Assembly: GCA_033344775.1 (NCBI GenBank)
Contig: JAWPMT010000005.1
Location: forward strand, 558,001-622,000
Length of the DNA: 64,000 nt
Source of the DNA: Cytophagales bacterium
GTDB lineage: Bacteria > Bacteroidota > Bacteroidia > Cytophagales > Cyclobacteriaceae
Direction: 5' to 3'
Part shown: positions 43,233 to 53,136 of the stretch, in pieces
Numbering within the stretch: the first letter of the stretch is position 1
How the letters are laid out: the number at the start of each line of letters is the position of its first letter
Notes under the pieces: model-generated
Seen by the model: only the letters and a program-made list of their open reading frames with translations
Databases searched by the model: none
Told to the model about the DNA's origin: nothing
Position numbers and translations under genes: made by a program

Positions 43233-43622
43233 TCACACTTCTCCTGTTCGTTTTGTTAGCAGGATCGGCAAACTGGTGATGGTAAGGTATAGCGAGATAA
43301 TGGCAATGAAGAAAAACGTTTCACGTTGATAGAAGTAGGTCTCCCAATAGGAAAACACCACGAAGACCATATAAATCAACATAAACAACAGCACTAATTG
43401 ACTCATCAAAGACTTGGTTTGTTTTTTCAGCAGCCACACAACAAGTGAAATCAACGAAAAAATCACCTGTTGTGAAGGGAGGAAAAAAAGAGAAACATAT
43501 ACAAAATACATCGGCCCCAAATCCATAAACTCCTTCATTTCAGGAACAAAAGTCCTGGCAATCATTAACAACAAAATGATTAATAACGAAGAGAGTATAA
43601 CAGATCTAAATATTGCTGTCAC
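43233..43622 (-). CDS. Four-helix membrane protein
   Basis: The 129-residue hydrophobic protein has four predicted TM segments and a short basic tail ('LLTKRTGEV'). Start is GTG at 43622, overlapping the stop of the propeller gene (GTGA), so it is made with that protein. Function unknown; no family recognised. Confidence 0.5.
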   Translation of the reverse strand: MTAIFRSVILSSLLIILLLMIARTFVPEMKEFMDLGPMYFVYVSLFFLPSQQVIFSLISLVVWLLKKQTKSLMSQLVLLFMLIYMVFVVFSYWETYFYQRETFFFIAIISLYLTITSLPILLTKRTGEV

Positions 43623-46600
43623 TTAACTACCTTCTTCCACCTTTCTTTCAATACCTCCACCGACTTTTCCAGTTGCTTCACTCCTTCCATGGTTTGAGAC
43701 GTAGGCTTTACGTCAGCACCTTGCAACAAGTTCATTAGATAAATGAATTTTCCTTGTAGTCCGACGATGGTTTCTTCCTGGGGATCGCGATGATAAATAC
43801 TACCGTAAAGCAAATCCTGCTCTCCGGGGTTACCTCTACCTCTTAAAGCCTGGAGTGCTGAAGTTCTACCTCCTGCGGCAATACGTTCTTCCAAATCTTC
43901 CCGCATCTCCTGCAAAGCATTATAACCATCATAGCATCTTTTGGAGTACAATCCCTGTAATTTGATGTCTGCCTCCGAAGCAGCCACCCTCGGGTCCAGT
44001 TTTACAGCGAGATCCTGCGTATAAGCATTGCCATCTACAGTTAATCGAACTTTATAGGTTCCAGGCACAACGAATGGTCCATGGGGTCCGCTTGGGGTTT
44101 TCTTCCATACTGCTGCAATAGCGAATTGCCGATTCGTTCCATTAGGAGGTTCATGCCTTAAATCCCAAACAAATCGATGATGTCCCTTTGAGGTATGAAG
44201 AGGTTCAAACGGACGAATCCAATAAGTGGGGTGTGGCAACTTCGTGGTATCAATCGATTCTGCCTGATCCGTGCTCGCATAAGAGCGGATGACTTGATTT
44301 GAGGCATCCAGTATGTCCAGTCTTACCTTGATGGCTGCTTTGGACAGGTAAAAGTCAATGATGGCTCCATCTGGCGGATTCTCCCCCGTCGGTTCCTCAG
44401 GTGGAAGTGGCGTATCGCTGAACATGTTCCAACGTACCCGATAGGCTTCAGCAACCGGATACAAAGTAGCTTGTTCTCCTGCCGCACTCAGCCCCCTCAA
44501 TGGCGAAATATTGTCCAGGATCCAAATGGAACGACCGTGTGTTCCTACTACAAGATCATTGTCTTTGATGACCAGGTCCCGAATAGAAGAAGCGGGCATA
44601 TTTTGACGTAGAGATTGCCAGTTCTCACCTGCATCCACTGAAAAGTAGACTTGTCGTTCCGTTCCGGCAAACAATAAACCATCTTGTTTAGGGTCTTCTT
44701 TTACCACATTAACGGGTCCATTATCAGGAAGACCATTCACGATCCTCTTCCAGGTTTTACCTCCATCTGTAGTCCGATAAATGTGAGGTCGCATATCATC
44801 TTTTCGAATGGCATTTACCGCGATGCAGGCTGTATTTTCATCAAAATGCCCCGCGTCAATGATGGAGATCTTGTCCCATGATTTCACCGCTTTCGGCGTA
44901 ACTTCTTTCCAGGTTTTACCTCCATCTACGGTCAGGTGAACCCTACCATCATCAGTACCCGCCCAAATGATATTGACATCCAAAGGAGATGCTGCTACCG
45001 CATAGATCACCCCTCTTCTTTTCATGGTTTTCATTTGGGGTGTGGCAAAACCTCCAATACTTGCTGGGACTTCAGGTTGCTCGTAGGTGAGATCAGGACT
45101 GATGATTTCCCAACTGTCTCCACCATTCAGAGATTTCCAAAGCACATTGGTGGCGAAGAGTAACATGTTAGGATCGGACGGATGAAAGAGCAAAGGCATG
45201 GTTCTTAAAATACGATACTTACCCGATCGAACTGCCTCAGGAGCGACATTCTGCGACTGCCCGGTCCGCTTATCAAACTTCATCACACGGCCTCCATAAA
45301 TGATATTCGGATCTTTTGGGTCTGGTGCAACATAGCCATATTCATCTGCTCCTACCCCAATGAATTCCCTGAAAGATATTTGACCTCCATTTCCACGACT
45401 CGCAATCCCAATGGCACCGCTTTCCTGCTGGCCGCCATACACCCAATAGGGAAATTGATTATCAGTGGTGACATGATAAAGCTGAGAGGTGGGTTGGTTG
45501 TACCAGGAACTCCAGGTCTTACCGGCATTCACCGTCACAGTAGCTCCCTGATCTGTCACAAAAAGCATGATATCGGGTTGTTCCGGATTGATCCAAATGC
45601 GATGGTAATCATCTCCTCCCGGTGCCCCTTTGATGGACATCCAGGATTTACCACCATCATCCGAGGTATACGAAGCAATATTTCCTACATACAGTTTATT
45701 AGGGTCTTTTGGATGCACTTTGATTTCTGCAAAATCACCTCCACGGCCCCAGAGGCGATAATCTTCGTGAATTAAAGACCAGCTTTCTCCGGCATCCTTA
45801 CTTCTATAGATACCTCCATTTCGACTTGCGTCGACGGTCGCATACATGATCTTTGAGTTCGATGGTGCAATTCCCACACCAATCCTTCCCAAACCATCAT
45901 CGGCAGTAGGTAATCCTTCTGTCAGTTGCTTCCAGGTACTTCCTCCATCCACTGACTTATATAGCCCACTATTATCGCCTGAAAAGCGAGCGTTTTCCCA
46001 TGGCCCTTCCCGATGCTCCCACATATCCGCAAATAGGATATTGGGATCATTAGGATCGAATTCTACCTGAATGGCTCCAGTATTTTGATCGATGTAGAGC
46101 ACTTTTTCCCAACTTTGACCTCCATTGGTGGTTCGGAAAACGCCTCGTTCCTTATTGGCACCATAGGGATGGCCCAATCCCGCCACAAAAACAATATCCG
46201 GATTGGTAGGATGAATGATCAAGCGCCCTACCTGCTGTACATCGGACAACCCAATGTGATTCCAGGTTTTTCCGCCATTGGTACTCTTAAATATACCATC
46301 TCCAACACCCAGGTCTGGCCGGTGTAAGCCTTCTCCCGTTCCCACGTAAATGATGTCAGGATTTACCGGAGAGACCGCCAGGTCGCCTACAGAGCCCGTG
46401 GGCGCATCATCAAAAATGGGGTTCCAGGTCCGACCAAAGTCATCTGTTTTCCAAACCCCGCCATTATTGACTCCTACAAAAAACACATTTGGCTGTGAAG
46501 GTATCCCTTCGCCTCCCACGGTTCTACTTGCCCGAAAAGGACCAATCATGCGGTACTTTAGTTCCTGGTAGTTGGACTGATCAATGGATTGCGCTGGTAA

Positions 46601-46654
46601 TTGAGTGAATCCAAACAATGGGACCAATACCAGTATTACTTTGAGAAATCTCAT
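43619..46654 (-). CDS. Secreted sortilin-type (VPS10/BNR) beta-propeller protein
   Basis: The 1011-residue protein starts at ATG 46654 for a signal peptide (MRFLKVILVLVPLFGF). Repeats such as 'GGVWKTDDFGRTWNPIFD', 'DGIFKSTNGGKTWNHIGL', 'GGIYRSKDAGESWSLIHE' form a ten-bladed-type propeller over residues ~40-720. A C-terminal region ('HRFVWDLRHEPPNGTNRQF', 'GTYKVRLTVDGNAYTQDL') is the FlgD-like/beta-sandwich end of this family. There is no T9SS sorting domain, unlike the protein at 22596. Annotated elsewhere as 'glycosyl hydrolase' without proof. It is followed by a 4-nt overlapping membrane protein gene. Confidence 0.85.
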   Translation of the reverse strand: MRFLKVILVLVPLFGFTQLPAQSIDQSNYQELKYRMIGPFRASRTVGGEGIPSQPNVFFVGVNNGGVWKTDDFGRTWNPIFDDAPTGSVGDLAVSPVNPDIIYVGTGEGLHRPDLGVGDGIFKSTNGGKTWNHIGLSDVQQVGRLIIHPTNPDIVFVAGLGHPYGANKERGVFRTTNGGQSWEKVLYIDQNTGAIQVEFDPNDPNILFADMWEHREGPWENARFSGDNSGLYKSVDGGSTWKQLTEGLPTADDGLGRIGVGIAPSNSKIMYATVDASRNGGIYRSKDAGESWSLIHEDYRLWGRGGDFAEIKVHPKDPNKLYVGNIASYTSDDGGKSWMSIKGAPGGDDYHRIWINPEQPDIMLFVTDQGATVTVNAGKTWSSWYNQPTSQLYHVTTDNQFPYWVYGGQQESGAIGIASRGNGGQISFREFIGVGADEYGYVAPDPKDPNIIYGGRVMKFDKRTGQSQNVAPEAVRSGKYRILRTMPLLFHPSDPNMLLFATNVLWKSLNGGDSWEIISPDLTYEQPEVPASIGGFATPQMKTMKRRGVIYAVAASPLDVNIIWAGTDDGRVHLTVDGGKTWKEVTPKAVKSWDKISIIDAGHFDENTACIAVNAIRKDDMRPHIYRTTDGGKTWKRIVNGLPDNGPVNVVKEDPKQDGLLFAGTERQVYFSVDAGENWQSLRQNMPASSIRDLVIKDNDLVVGTHGRSIWILDNISPLRGLSAAGEQATLYPVAEAYRVRWNMFSDTPLPPEEPTGENPPDGAIIDFYLSKAAIKVRLDILDASNQVIRSYASTDQAESIDTTKLPHPTYWIRPFEPLHTSKGHHRFVWDLRHEPPNGTNRQFAIAAVWKKTPSGPHGPFVVPGTYKVRLTVDGNAYTQDLAVKLDPRVAASEADIKLQGLYSKRCYDGYNALQEMREDLEERIAAGGRTSALQALRGRGNPGEQDLLYGSIYHRDPQEETIVGLQGKFIYLMNLLQGADVKPTSQTMEGVKQLEKSVEVLKERWKKVVK

Positions 46655-46823
46655 CTTGAAATCAAGGTTTGGGTTGCTAAAGGACAAGTTACAGCGAGGC
46701 CGGCAAATGACATTAGCCGTCTGTGGATTTCATTGATCCTTCCTACACTTTTCTACGAAGGCTTAATCCTTCTTTCACGAACGATATTGGGTTAACTATT
46801 TTTCAGATGTCTGCATGGGGTGA

Positions 46824-47162
46824 CTATTTCTTCAAAATTTTGTGAATTGTCACGATATAATGAGAATTCGCTACTTCGTTTACGCCTGAAAACAGGATGT
46901 ACTTTCCACCATTCTTTCCCTCAATAAGGTACAAATTCACAAATCCGCCACAAGGTGATCTTGAGTACATTCCTAACTTTAGAAAAGTTTTTAGCTCCTC
47001 GAAATCCTGGCCAATATTACCTCCTGAAAATTGAGTATCAATGATTGAATCAAAATCTATTGTGATTTCTTCATCGTTGATTACTACGTTTTTCCTCAAG
47101 GATTTTGATATGGCATTATCAAAAACCAACTCGTTGCGGTCATACTCTTTCACAATCTTCAT
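46824..47162 (-). CDS. Hypothetical protein
   Basis: The 112-residue protein has no signal peptide or TM segment. Beta-rich and Gly-containing ('SGGNIGQDFEELKTFLKLG', 'GKNGGKYILFSGVNEVANSH'). Family not recognised. It lies leftward before the propeller gene, separated from it by 169 bp. Confidence 0.5.
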   Translation of the reverse strand: MKIVKEYDRNELVFDNAISKSLRKNVVINDEEITIDFDSIIDTQFSGGNIGQDFEELKTFLKLGMYSRSPCGGFVNLYLIEGKNGGKYILFSGVNEVANSHYIVTIHKILKK

Positions 47163-47333
47163 TTCTAAATGGATATAAGGCCCAGCTCCTGCAGTCCGGT
47201 ATCTTCAATGAACAGCTAGTGCTTAATGTAAATAATTATTAATCCTCTCAATTGAAATCGGTAGATCTAAACACACCGATACCTCGCATTCTTCCATTCG
47301 TGTAATAGATTCACTTGCATCTACCGGGTTACA

Positions 47334-47341
47334 TAAATTTG
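47334..47341 (+). promoter_or_regulatory. -7 element of the DUF5916 gene
   Basis: TAAATTTG fits TAnnTTTG exactly and lies 20 bp before the ATG at 47362. No clear -33 element at the expected spacing. Confidence 0.4.
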
Positions 47342-47361
47342 CATTTTGTATTGGATTAACC

Positions 47362-49503
47362 ATGTCTTTCAGACTTTTTTACTACAGTTTACTACTTTTT
47401 TGTGGGGCAATCGTATTCGCTAATCCTGGCGAACGACGAAACTCTTTTTACGCAGAAAATCCACCCGTCATCGATGGAATCTTGAATGATGACGTTTGGC
47501 AGCAAGCCGGACAAGTCACCGGGTTCCAAACTTTTGTTCCGGATTTTTCTCAAAAAATGGAACACAAGACCATTGCCTACTGGTCCCACGACGAAGAAAA
47601 CCTCTACTTCGCCTTTAAGTGCTTCGATGAACCGAACATGATCAAAACTTCTGTGGCGGCCCGCGATAAAATTCAGGATGATGATTGGGTATGCATCAAT
47701 TTGGACTCTTTCAACGACAGACAAACACTTTACGGGTTTTACATCAATCCTAATGGAATCCAGATGGATACTCGCTTTGCTGGAGGTCGGGATGATGCTG
47801 GGATCGATATGATCTGGTACAGCGCAGGACAAATTGATGATGAAGGGTATACCGTAGAAATTAAAATTCCTTTTAAAAGCATTCGATATGCCGTCAAAGA
47901 CGGCCAGGTGGACATGGGTGTAATCTTCGAACGAAGAATCAGCCGACTCTCAACGCAAGGCACTTTCCCTGCCCTGGATCCGGGACAAGGACTTAATTTT
48001 CTTACACAAACCATGCCGCTGCACTTCGATCGAGTGAAGAAAACGACCTTGCTTGAATTATTGCCTGCCGTGACTTACGGGAATTCTAAAATTCGGGAAG
48101 AAGGTGAAACTATCGCCGATGACCAGGCAGATCTTAGTCTTACCGCAAAATATGGCATTACTTCTGACCTCATTCTTGATGCCACGTACAATCCAGATTT
48201 TAGTCAAGTGGAAGCGGATGCCTTGCAAGTAGAAGTGAACCAACGATTTCCGGTGTTTTTCCCAGAAAGGAGACCCTTTTTTCAGGAAGGGAGTGAACAC
48301 TTTACGCATGCCGGAGGTTCCGGGAGAGCTGAAATCCGAAACATTGTCAATACCCGGTCCATCGTCAATCCCATTACGGCAGGAAAGCTCACTGGAAAAA
48401 TTGGCAACTCCAATATCATTTCAGTGATTGGTGCGGTGGATGAGTTGGATACAGCTTATAATGCCAATGTAGGGGTAGTTCGTTACAAGAGAGCATTTAC
48501 CCGAGACAGTTATCTAGGCGGGTTCTGGACCGGGAGAAATGAGGACGATTTCTTCAATTTGGTCTATGGTCTGGATGGGCAATATCGAATCAACGACGCA
48601 AGCCTTGTCAGTGGCTATTTATTTAATTCTGGGACCCGGGAAGACATCAATGCTTCAGTAACTAATGTACACGCCGCGGCAGCCAATTTTTCAGTAAGGA
48701 ACCGAACCGTGAATTACGGAGGTGGATACACCAACATCGGACAAGACTTTCAATCAGCTGTTGGCTTTGTTACTCGCACAGGCATTGTCAAATACAATGT
48801 ATTCTACAGCCCCAAATTCTATCCCAAAGAAAGCCTCATCAAGCGTATCGATCCGCTGGTCTATGTATCCTACACCCTGGATAAGCCCAGCGGCCTGTAT
48901 GAATACAGTTACTTCACTCGCACGAACATTACCCTACCTCGCAACACCAGATTAAATGTGTCGGCCAATTCTTCTAATGAAATATTTGAAGGTCAGAAGT
49001 TTGACCGGAGCAGCATTTCATTGGATGCACGTTCACAACTCACCAAACGGATCTTTATTTCCGGGAATTACCGTTGGCAACGCCGGCCCAATTATGGTGA
49101 ATCTGAACAAGGGCGTGGAAAATCTATTCGTGGCAGTCTTATCTTCCAATTTTCAGATAACCTGAATTCCGAATGGCGGTACAATTACACCAATCTTTTC
49201 AATTCAGAAACAGGTGAGAAATACTTTGACATTCACATTCTCTCTTCGCGCAATACCTATCAGATTAACAAATACATGTTTTTCAGAGCGATTGTACAAT
49301 ACAATTCATTGACTCAGGTGTTGTCTCCTAACTTCCTGGCCTCATTTACATACATTCCAGGAACAGTAGTTCATTTCGGGTATGGCGCTGTACTGGACCG
49401 TAGGGAATGGGATCCTGAAACGCGGGAGTATTTTGAAGGCAGTCGACACACCGCCAAAGCACAGGGATTATTTTTCAAGGCTTCCTACTTGTGGCGGCAT
49501 TGA
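47362..49503 (+). CDS. DUF5916 outer-membrane protein with CBM9-like domain
   Basis: The 713-residue protein has a signal peptide, then a CBM9-like/DOMON fold at residues ~30-210 ('NPPVIDGILNDDVWQQAG', 'NLYFAFKCFDEPNMIKTS', 'IKIPFKSIRYA'), followed by a predicted beta-barrel of about 480 residues ending in 'AKAQGLFFKASYLWRH' with an aromatic near the terminus. Such proteins sit in the outer membrane of Bacteroidota and may take up or bind glycans. Function unproven. Confidence 0.85.
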   Translation: MSFRLFYYSLLLFCGAIVFANPGERRNSFYAENPPVIDGILNDDVWQQAGQVTGFQTFVPDFSQKMEHKTIAYWSHDEENLYFAFKCFDEPNMIKTSVAARDKIQDDDWVCINLDSFNDRQTLYGFYINPNGIQMDTRFAGGRDDAGIDMIWYSAGQIDDEGYTVEIKIPFKSIRYAVKDGQVDMGVIFERRISRLSTQGTFPALDPGQGLNFLTQTMPLHFDRVKKTTLLELLPAVTYGNSKIREEGETIADDQADLSLTAKYGITSDLILDATYNPDFSQVEADALQVEVNQRFPVFFPERRPFFQEGSEHFTHAGGSGRAEIRNIVNTRSIVNPITAGKLTGKIGNSNIISVIGAVDELDTAYNANVGVVRYKRAFTRDSYLGGFWTGRNEDDFFNLVYGLDGQYRINDASLVSGYLFNSGTREDINASVTNVHAAAANFSVRNRTVNYGGGYTNIGQDFQSAVGFVTRTGIVKYNVFYSPKFYPKESLIKRIDPLVYVSYTLDKPSGLYEYSYFTRTNITLPRNTRLNVSANSSNEIFEGQKFDRSSISLDARSQLTKRIFISGNYRWQRRPNYGESEQGRGKSIRGSLIFQFSDNLNSEWRYNYTNLFNSETGEKYFDIHILSSRNTYQINKYMFFRAIVQYNSLTQVLSPNFLASFTYIPGTVVHFGYGAVLDRREWDPETREYFEGSRHTAKAQGLFFKASYLWRH

Positions 49504-49568
49504 TTTGAGCAGTGAATTATAGGTTAATCTCTAATGGTCTCAGCGAGAAGCGAAGACCAGGCATCAAC

Positions 49569-49976
49569 TTAAAACGCTGGCCTGCTTTTCCATCCTCCTA
49601 CTGGAGCTACAATACTTTCGGGGACATGAACATCAAATAAAACAAGATTCCATTCTGGCTTGTCTACAACGTATTCCACAACAAACCTCTGTCCAACTTC
49701 GGAATCAATACATTCATTCGATGTACAAATACTTTCATACCTCACATGATCGATGAAGTACTCGTACTTTTTACCGACATCTTTACCAGTGATATATATT
49801 TCTGTAATCACACCAATGGTGTAATACTTTTCTGAGGACCGCTCAATCATAAATCGGTTAAAAAGTGCAATAAATACCACAAGGGCAAATACGATCCAAA
49901 ACCCTATTGACAACCTATACTTTAAGTCTTTCACGATCGCTGTGGGTATCTTGGCTTCTACTCCTTCCTCACCCAC
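49569..49976 (-). CDS. DUF3592-like membrane-anchored protein, last gene of the T2SS operon
   Basis: The 135-residue protein has an N-terminal TM helix (about 22-42, 'YRLSIGFWIVFALVVFIALF') and a soluble domain 'YTIGVITEIYITGKDVGKKY' then 'RFVVEYVVDKPEWNLVLF', resembling DUF3592. Start GTG at 49976 overlaps the preceding gene by 19 nt; a GTG 15 codons in is the other option. Operon membership is by overlap only. Confidence 0.5.
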   Translation of the reverse strand: MGEEGVEAKIPTAIVKDLKYRLSIGFWIVFALVVFIALFNRFMIERSSEKYYTIGVITEIYITGKDVGKKYEYFIDHVRYESICTSNECIDSEVGQRFVVEYVVDKPEWNLVLFDVHVPESIVAPVGGWKSRPAF

Positions 49977-50437
49977 CTTTTCTTGCCCTCCACAATCACC
50001 GCCAGGCTATCTGACACGATGGTGTCGATGACATAGCTCTGGTATCGCTCGCCAGACTTCAGGAAGACTTCTGTCCCTTCGATCACCATTAAAGCGATCC
50101 TGGTATCGGTGCCACTTTTGGCAATGAAACCCCGGTATTTGATATCCAATGGTTGTTCAGGAACGGGTGTTTCTTGCAACTGTGTTTGTTTTTCAGAATC
50201 GTCTTCCTCAAAATTGTCCTTTTCGGCACTAGCCAATTGTTTTAAAAAAGGATCAGGATACCTCGACTTCAATTGATAGGTCTCCGCTTCCTGACTTTCT
50301 CGCAGTGGTGTAACATAAGTTCTAGGGGCAAAATCAGTCTCACCATCGGAGGTAAAATCCACAATCCGATAGATGATGAATCCCCAGATGAAAAGTACCG
50401 CAGGTACCAGAAAATATAGATTCTTCTTGTTCTTCAA
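49958..50437 (-). CDS. PilP/GspC-like periplasmic adaptor
   Basis: The 159-residue protein has one N-terminal TM helix (8-24), a Pro/acidic linker (50-110), and a C-terminal small beta domain ('IKYRGFIAKSGTDTRIAL', 'VFLKSGERYQSYVIDTIV', 'AVIVEGKKRWVRKE') typical of PilP/GspC homology regions that touch the secretin. Start is TTG at 50437 (KNKKNLYFLV); no ATG is available. It follows the FnIII lipoprotein gene in the operon. Confidence 0.65.
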   Translation of the reverse strand: MKNKKNLYFLVPAVLFIWGFIIYRIVDFTSDGETDFAPRTYVTPLRESQEAETYQLKSRYPDPFLKQLASAEKDNFEEDDSEKQTQLQETPVPEQPLDIKYRGFIAKSGTDTRIALMVIEGTEVFLKSGERYQSYVIDTIVSDSLAVIVEGKKRWVRKE

Positions 50438-50448
50438 ACCTATTGTAC

Positions 50449-51414
50449 TTACTCCACCGTCAATGATCGGACGATCCGTTCGGTTTTCTTATTTCCATTC
50501 ACGGCCCTTATACTCCATTGATAACTCCCTGGATTTAGGTTGACTGAAACCCGATCCTCAGTCACTTCCTGGTCACTAATGATCGAACTGATCGCATCAA
50601 ATGTAGGCGTCACCAACTGAAATTCATAAGCATCCGCATCACGGAGGGGCTCCCAAATAAAAACTACCGATCCAGAATCCAAAGTGGCATTTTCCGAAGG
50701 TGATAAAATCTCTAAAGCCCGGTTTTCAAAGGCCACATCTATTGTAAGAGACCGAATCGAACGCATCGATAAAGAACTGGTATTGATGGCCTGAACACCC
50801 CACTCATAAACACCGGAATCCAATTGAACACTGGCGTTGGACAAAGCGGTTATGGTATCGGCGATAACCGTTCTAATATTTTCAAAGGAGGGGCTTACGA
50901 TTCGCAGATTATAATTATTCGCATCACGAATGGTGTCCCACAAAAACACAAAAGTCCCCGCGTCGGCTTCCAGGTCTGCCGCAGGAGAGATCAAATTAGG
51001 CGCTCTGTCTGAGATATCCGGGTCGGTTATTTCAACAATGGTGAAAGAATTAGTAAAAAAGGCAGTGGTGTAGACCGAATTGGCCGCATTAACTCCCCAG
51101 GTATAGGTGCCAGGCCCTAATGATGTAGTAAAATTGGTAGCTGTGGTAATGGTATCGGCCCAAACCTGCGCAGGATTCTCAAAATCGGGAGAAACCAGCA
51201 ACAACCGGTAATCTAATGCATCTTCCAGCGCTTCCCATACAAAAGTGACGCTCCCGGAATCCAACTGTACTCCCTCTGAAGGAGCAAACAACACTACTTC
51301 ATCATTGGAAATATCATCCTCAATAATATCATCACAGCCCATGAAGGTCATCATAATCATGGCTACGAACAAGATCAGGGTCCATCCCAGTTTTTTTACG
51401 ATTGCATGTTTCAT
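50449..51414 (-). CDS. Lipoprotein with three FnIII-like repeats
   Basis: The 321-residue protein has a lipobox ('VAMIMMTFMGCDDI') and three repeats of about 90 residues, each with 'LFAPSEGVQLDSGSVTFVWE'-type opening, 'A..Y.L.IVSPSF' and a closing 'GTYTWGVNAANS' strand. The repeats look like fibronectin type III domains. Location inside the secretion operon (ATGA overlap with the PilO-like gene) suggests an accessory or pilot-like role; no such T2SS subunit is known to me. Confidence 0.6.
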   Translation of the reverse strand: MKHAIVKKLGWTLILFVAMIMMTFMGCDDIIEDDISNDEVVLFAPSEGVQLDSGSVTFVWEALEDALDYRLLLVSPDFENPAQVWADTITTATNFTTSLGPGTYTWGVNAANSVYTTAFFTNSFTIVEITDPDISDRAPNLISPAADLEADAGTFVFLWDTIRDANNYNLRIVSPSFENIRTVIADTITALSNASVQLDSGVYEWGVQAINTSSLSMRSIRSLTIDVAFENRALEILSPSENATLDSGSVVFIWEPLRDADAYEFQLVTPTFDAISSIISDQEVTEDRVSVNLNPGSYQWSIRAVNGNKKTERIVRSLTVE

Positions 51415-51917
51415 TCTATGGGGAAATAAAGTGCCAAATAGAGTTTTGTCTCGCGTGTTCTACGATTGGTTTCTGTATCAAAGCGGATGGAGACCAGCCC
51501 CCCTCCCAATCGCCGTGTTTCAACTTCCTGAAGCAACTTCAATAATTCCCGGTAGGAACCACTGAACCTGAACAGGTTAAATTTTTCTTTGGTATCCCGT
51601 TTCTGTACTTCCGTGTATTCTACGAGTGGGGTGAGGTTAGGCTTGCTCAAACGCGTGAGCTGACGCAGCAGTAACTGTTCACCACCTTGTAAATCCAGAT
51701 GTTGCAGCAGGGAATCCACTTTTTTCTTATCTCTTTTCAATACCGCCGATTTGCGATAAAGTTGATCTGCATTGACGATACTTCTTTGCAGAAGTTGATT
51801 ATGATTTCTGATCTCAAGCGTCTTACTGATCGAGAAAAAATACCCCAACACCAGAATCAGGCCAGTTCCAATCAAAAAGGCCAGGTTCTTCCGCTTGTAT
51901 GACCAATCCTTAAACAT
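51411..51917 (-). CDS. PilO/GspM-like inner-membrane protein
   Basis: The 168-residue protein has a short cytoplasmic head, one TM helix ('NLAFLIGTGLILVLGYFFSI'), a coiled coil (30-70, 'NADQLYRKSAVLKRDKKKVD'), and a ferredoxin-like domain 'FRFSGSYRELLKLLQEVETR'. This is the PilO/GspM layout. It overlaps both neighbours. Confidence 0.7.
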   Translation of the reverse strand: MFKDWSYKRKNLAFLIGTGLILVLGYFFSISKTLEIRNHNQLLQRSIVNADQLYRKSAVLKRDKKKVDSLLQHLDLQGGEQLLLRQLTRLSKPNLTPLVEYTEVQKRDTKEKFNLFRFSGSYRELLKLLQEVETRRLGGGLVSIRFDTETNRRTRETKLYLALYFPIE

Positions 51918-53082
51918 CCGATTTTATTGTGATCTTCAACTGGAACTTCCCTTGCCGGTAAGTATTCTCATTGATCCCATCCACCCAATCAAGGTCCTTG
52001 ATCCGGTCAATCCAGTCTGCGTAGGCGACCGCATTTTCTGAAAGGCCCTCAATCCAGATCGATGCTTCTTTTTCAATGGCTTTTTTCTCATCCAGATACA
52101 GCGGACGAACAATAAGCTTATTCAACTGTATGGAGGAAGGTATAGAATGCCCTAACTCATCTGAAAACCTGGTGAAAACGGACTGATCTCCTGCATCCAA
52201 CAAGTCCTGATAGGATGCCAAATAGTTTTCCATCTCCTCCACCTGTTTCTGAGTTGCCAACAAACTGGAGTTTTCCTGAACCAGCTGTTCATTTTCCTGA
52301 CTTAACTGAAAAAAGAAAAATATGTTGATGAGGAAAATGAGGAAAATTGCACCTAGCACATAGGTGCCAAACTTAGACAAGAAGCGCTTGTGGGCGTATT
52401 CTTCTAACGCTAGCTTTCTATTGAAATCGGAAGGAACCGGTGCGTCTACCAGATAATTAAGGCCAGCTGCATAACTCAGCAAAATGTCCTGTTCCAAAGT
52501 TTCCTCTTCCGAAATGGCGACAGCCGTAGTTTGCTTACCAACATGATCGACTCGTGCCACTTCATCCCCTTCCATGCGGAACATGAAGCCACCTAATTCC
52601 GATGCTTCATGCTTCATCCCTTTGGCCAGCAACATCAACGGCAAAGGGGCCAGGAAAATGTTCACAACTTGATTCGTATCCGGAATGATTTTCAGGATCT
52701 GATTCAATCGCTTTTTTCGAATGATAGACACAAAAGTTCCATGCTTGTTGTCTACCTGCTGCATGAAAAATTCTTCCGGTCGCGCTTGAGGAATGATCAA
52801 CTTAAGCAGCTCTTCTTTCGGAAGGGTCTTCGCCTCCACCTTACGTGTCAGTATCTCATCGCTAGCAATGCCTATTACCAAAGGCAGGTCCTTTACGGAG
52901 GAAAGCCAGGTTTCCACCCTACTTTGAGCAACAAAATGATCTTGTGATCTCAGGTTGATCTGATCCTTATCAAGATCCATCACACAGCCATAGGTTTCCC
53001 AGTCTTCACCTTCTTGTGAAAAGCTGATCGCCGCGACCTCACGCCCTCTAAGTTTGGATAATATAGGATCCAATAAACTCAT
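51910..53082 (-). CDS. PilM-PilN (GspL-like) fusion
   Basis: The 390-residue protein has an N-terminal ~230 residues with an actin-like (PilM/GspL cytoplasmic) pattern, truncated and without clear ATP motifs, a TM helix (~244-265, 'YVLGAIFLIFLINIFFFFQL'), a coiled coil, and a C-terminal ferredoxin-like domain ('WIEGLSENAVAYADWIDRI', 'GKFQLKITIKS') as in PilN. GspL has the same one-chain layout. It should link the ATPase to the periplasmic subunits. Confidence 0.65.
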   Translation of the reverse strand: MSLLDPILSKLRGREVAAISFSQEGEDWETYGCVMDLDKDQINLRSQDHFVAQSRVETWLSSVKDLPLVIGIASDEILTRKVEAKTLPKEELLKLIIPQARPEEFFMQQVDNKHGTFVSIIRKKRLNQILKIIPDTNQVVNIFLAPLPLMLLAKGMKHEASELGGFMFRMEGDEVARVDHVGKQTTAVAISEEETLEQDILLSYAAGLNYLVDAPVPSDFNRKLALEEYAHKRFLSKFGTYVLGAIFLIFLINIFFFFQLSQENEQLVQENSSLLATQKQVEEMENYLASYQDLLDAGDQSVFTRFSDELGHSIPSSIQLNKLIVRPLYLDEKKAIEKEASIWIEGLSENAVAYADWIDRIKDLDWVDGINENTYRQGKFQLKITIKSDV

Positions 53083-53136
53083 TGTTTCTGTAATGGCGAT
53101 GAATATATGATCAGATCGTTACTCATTTCTAATAAA

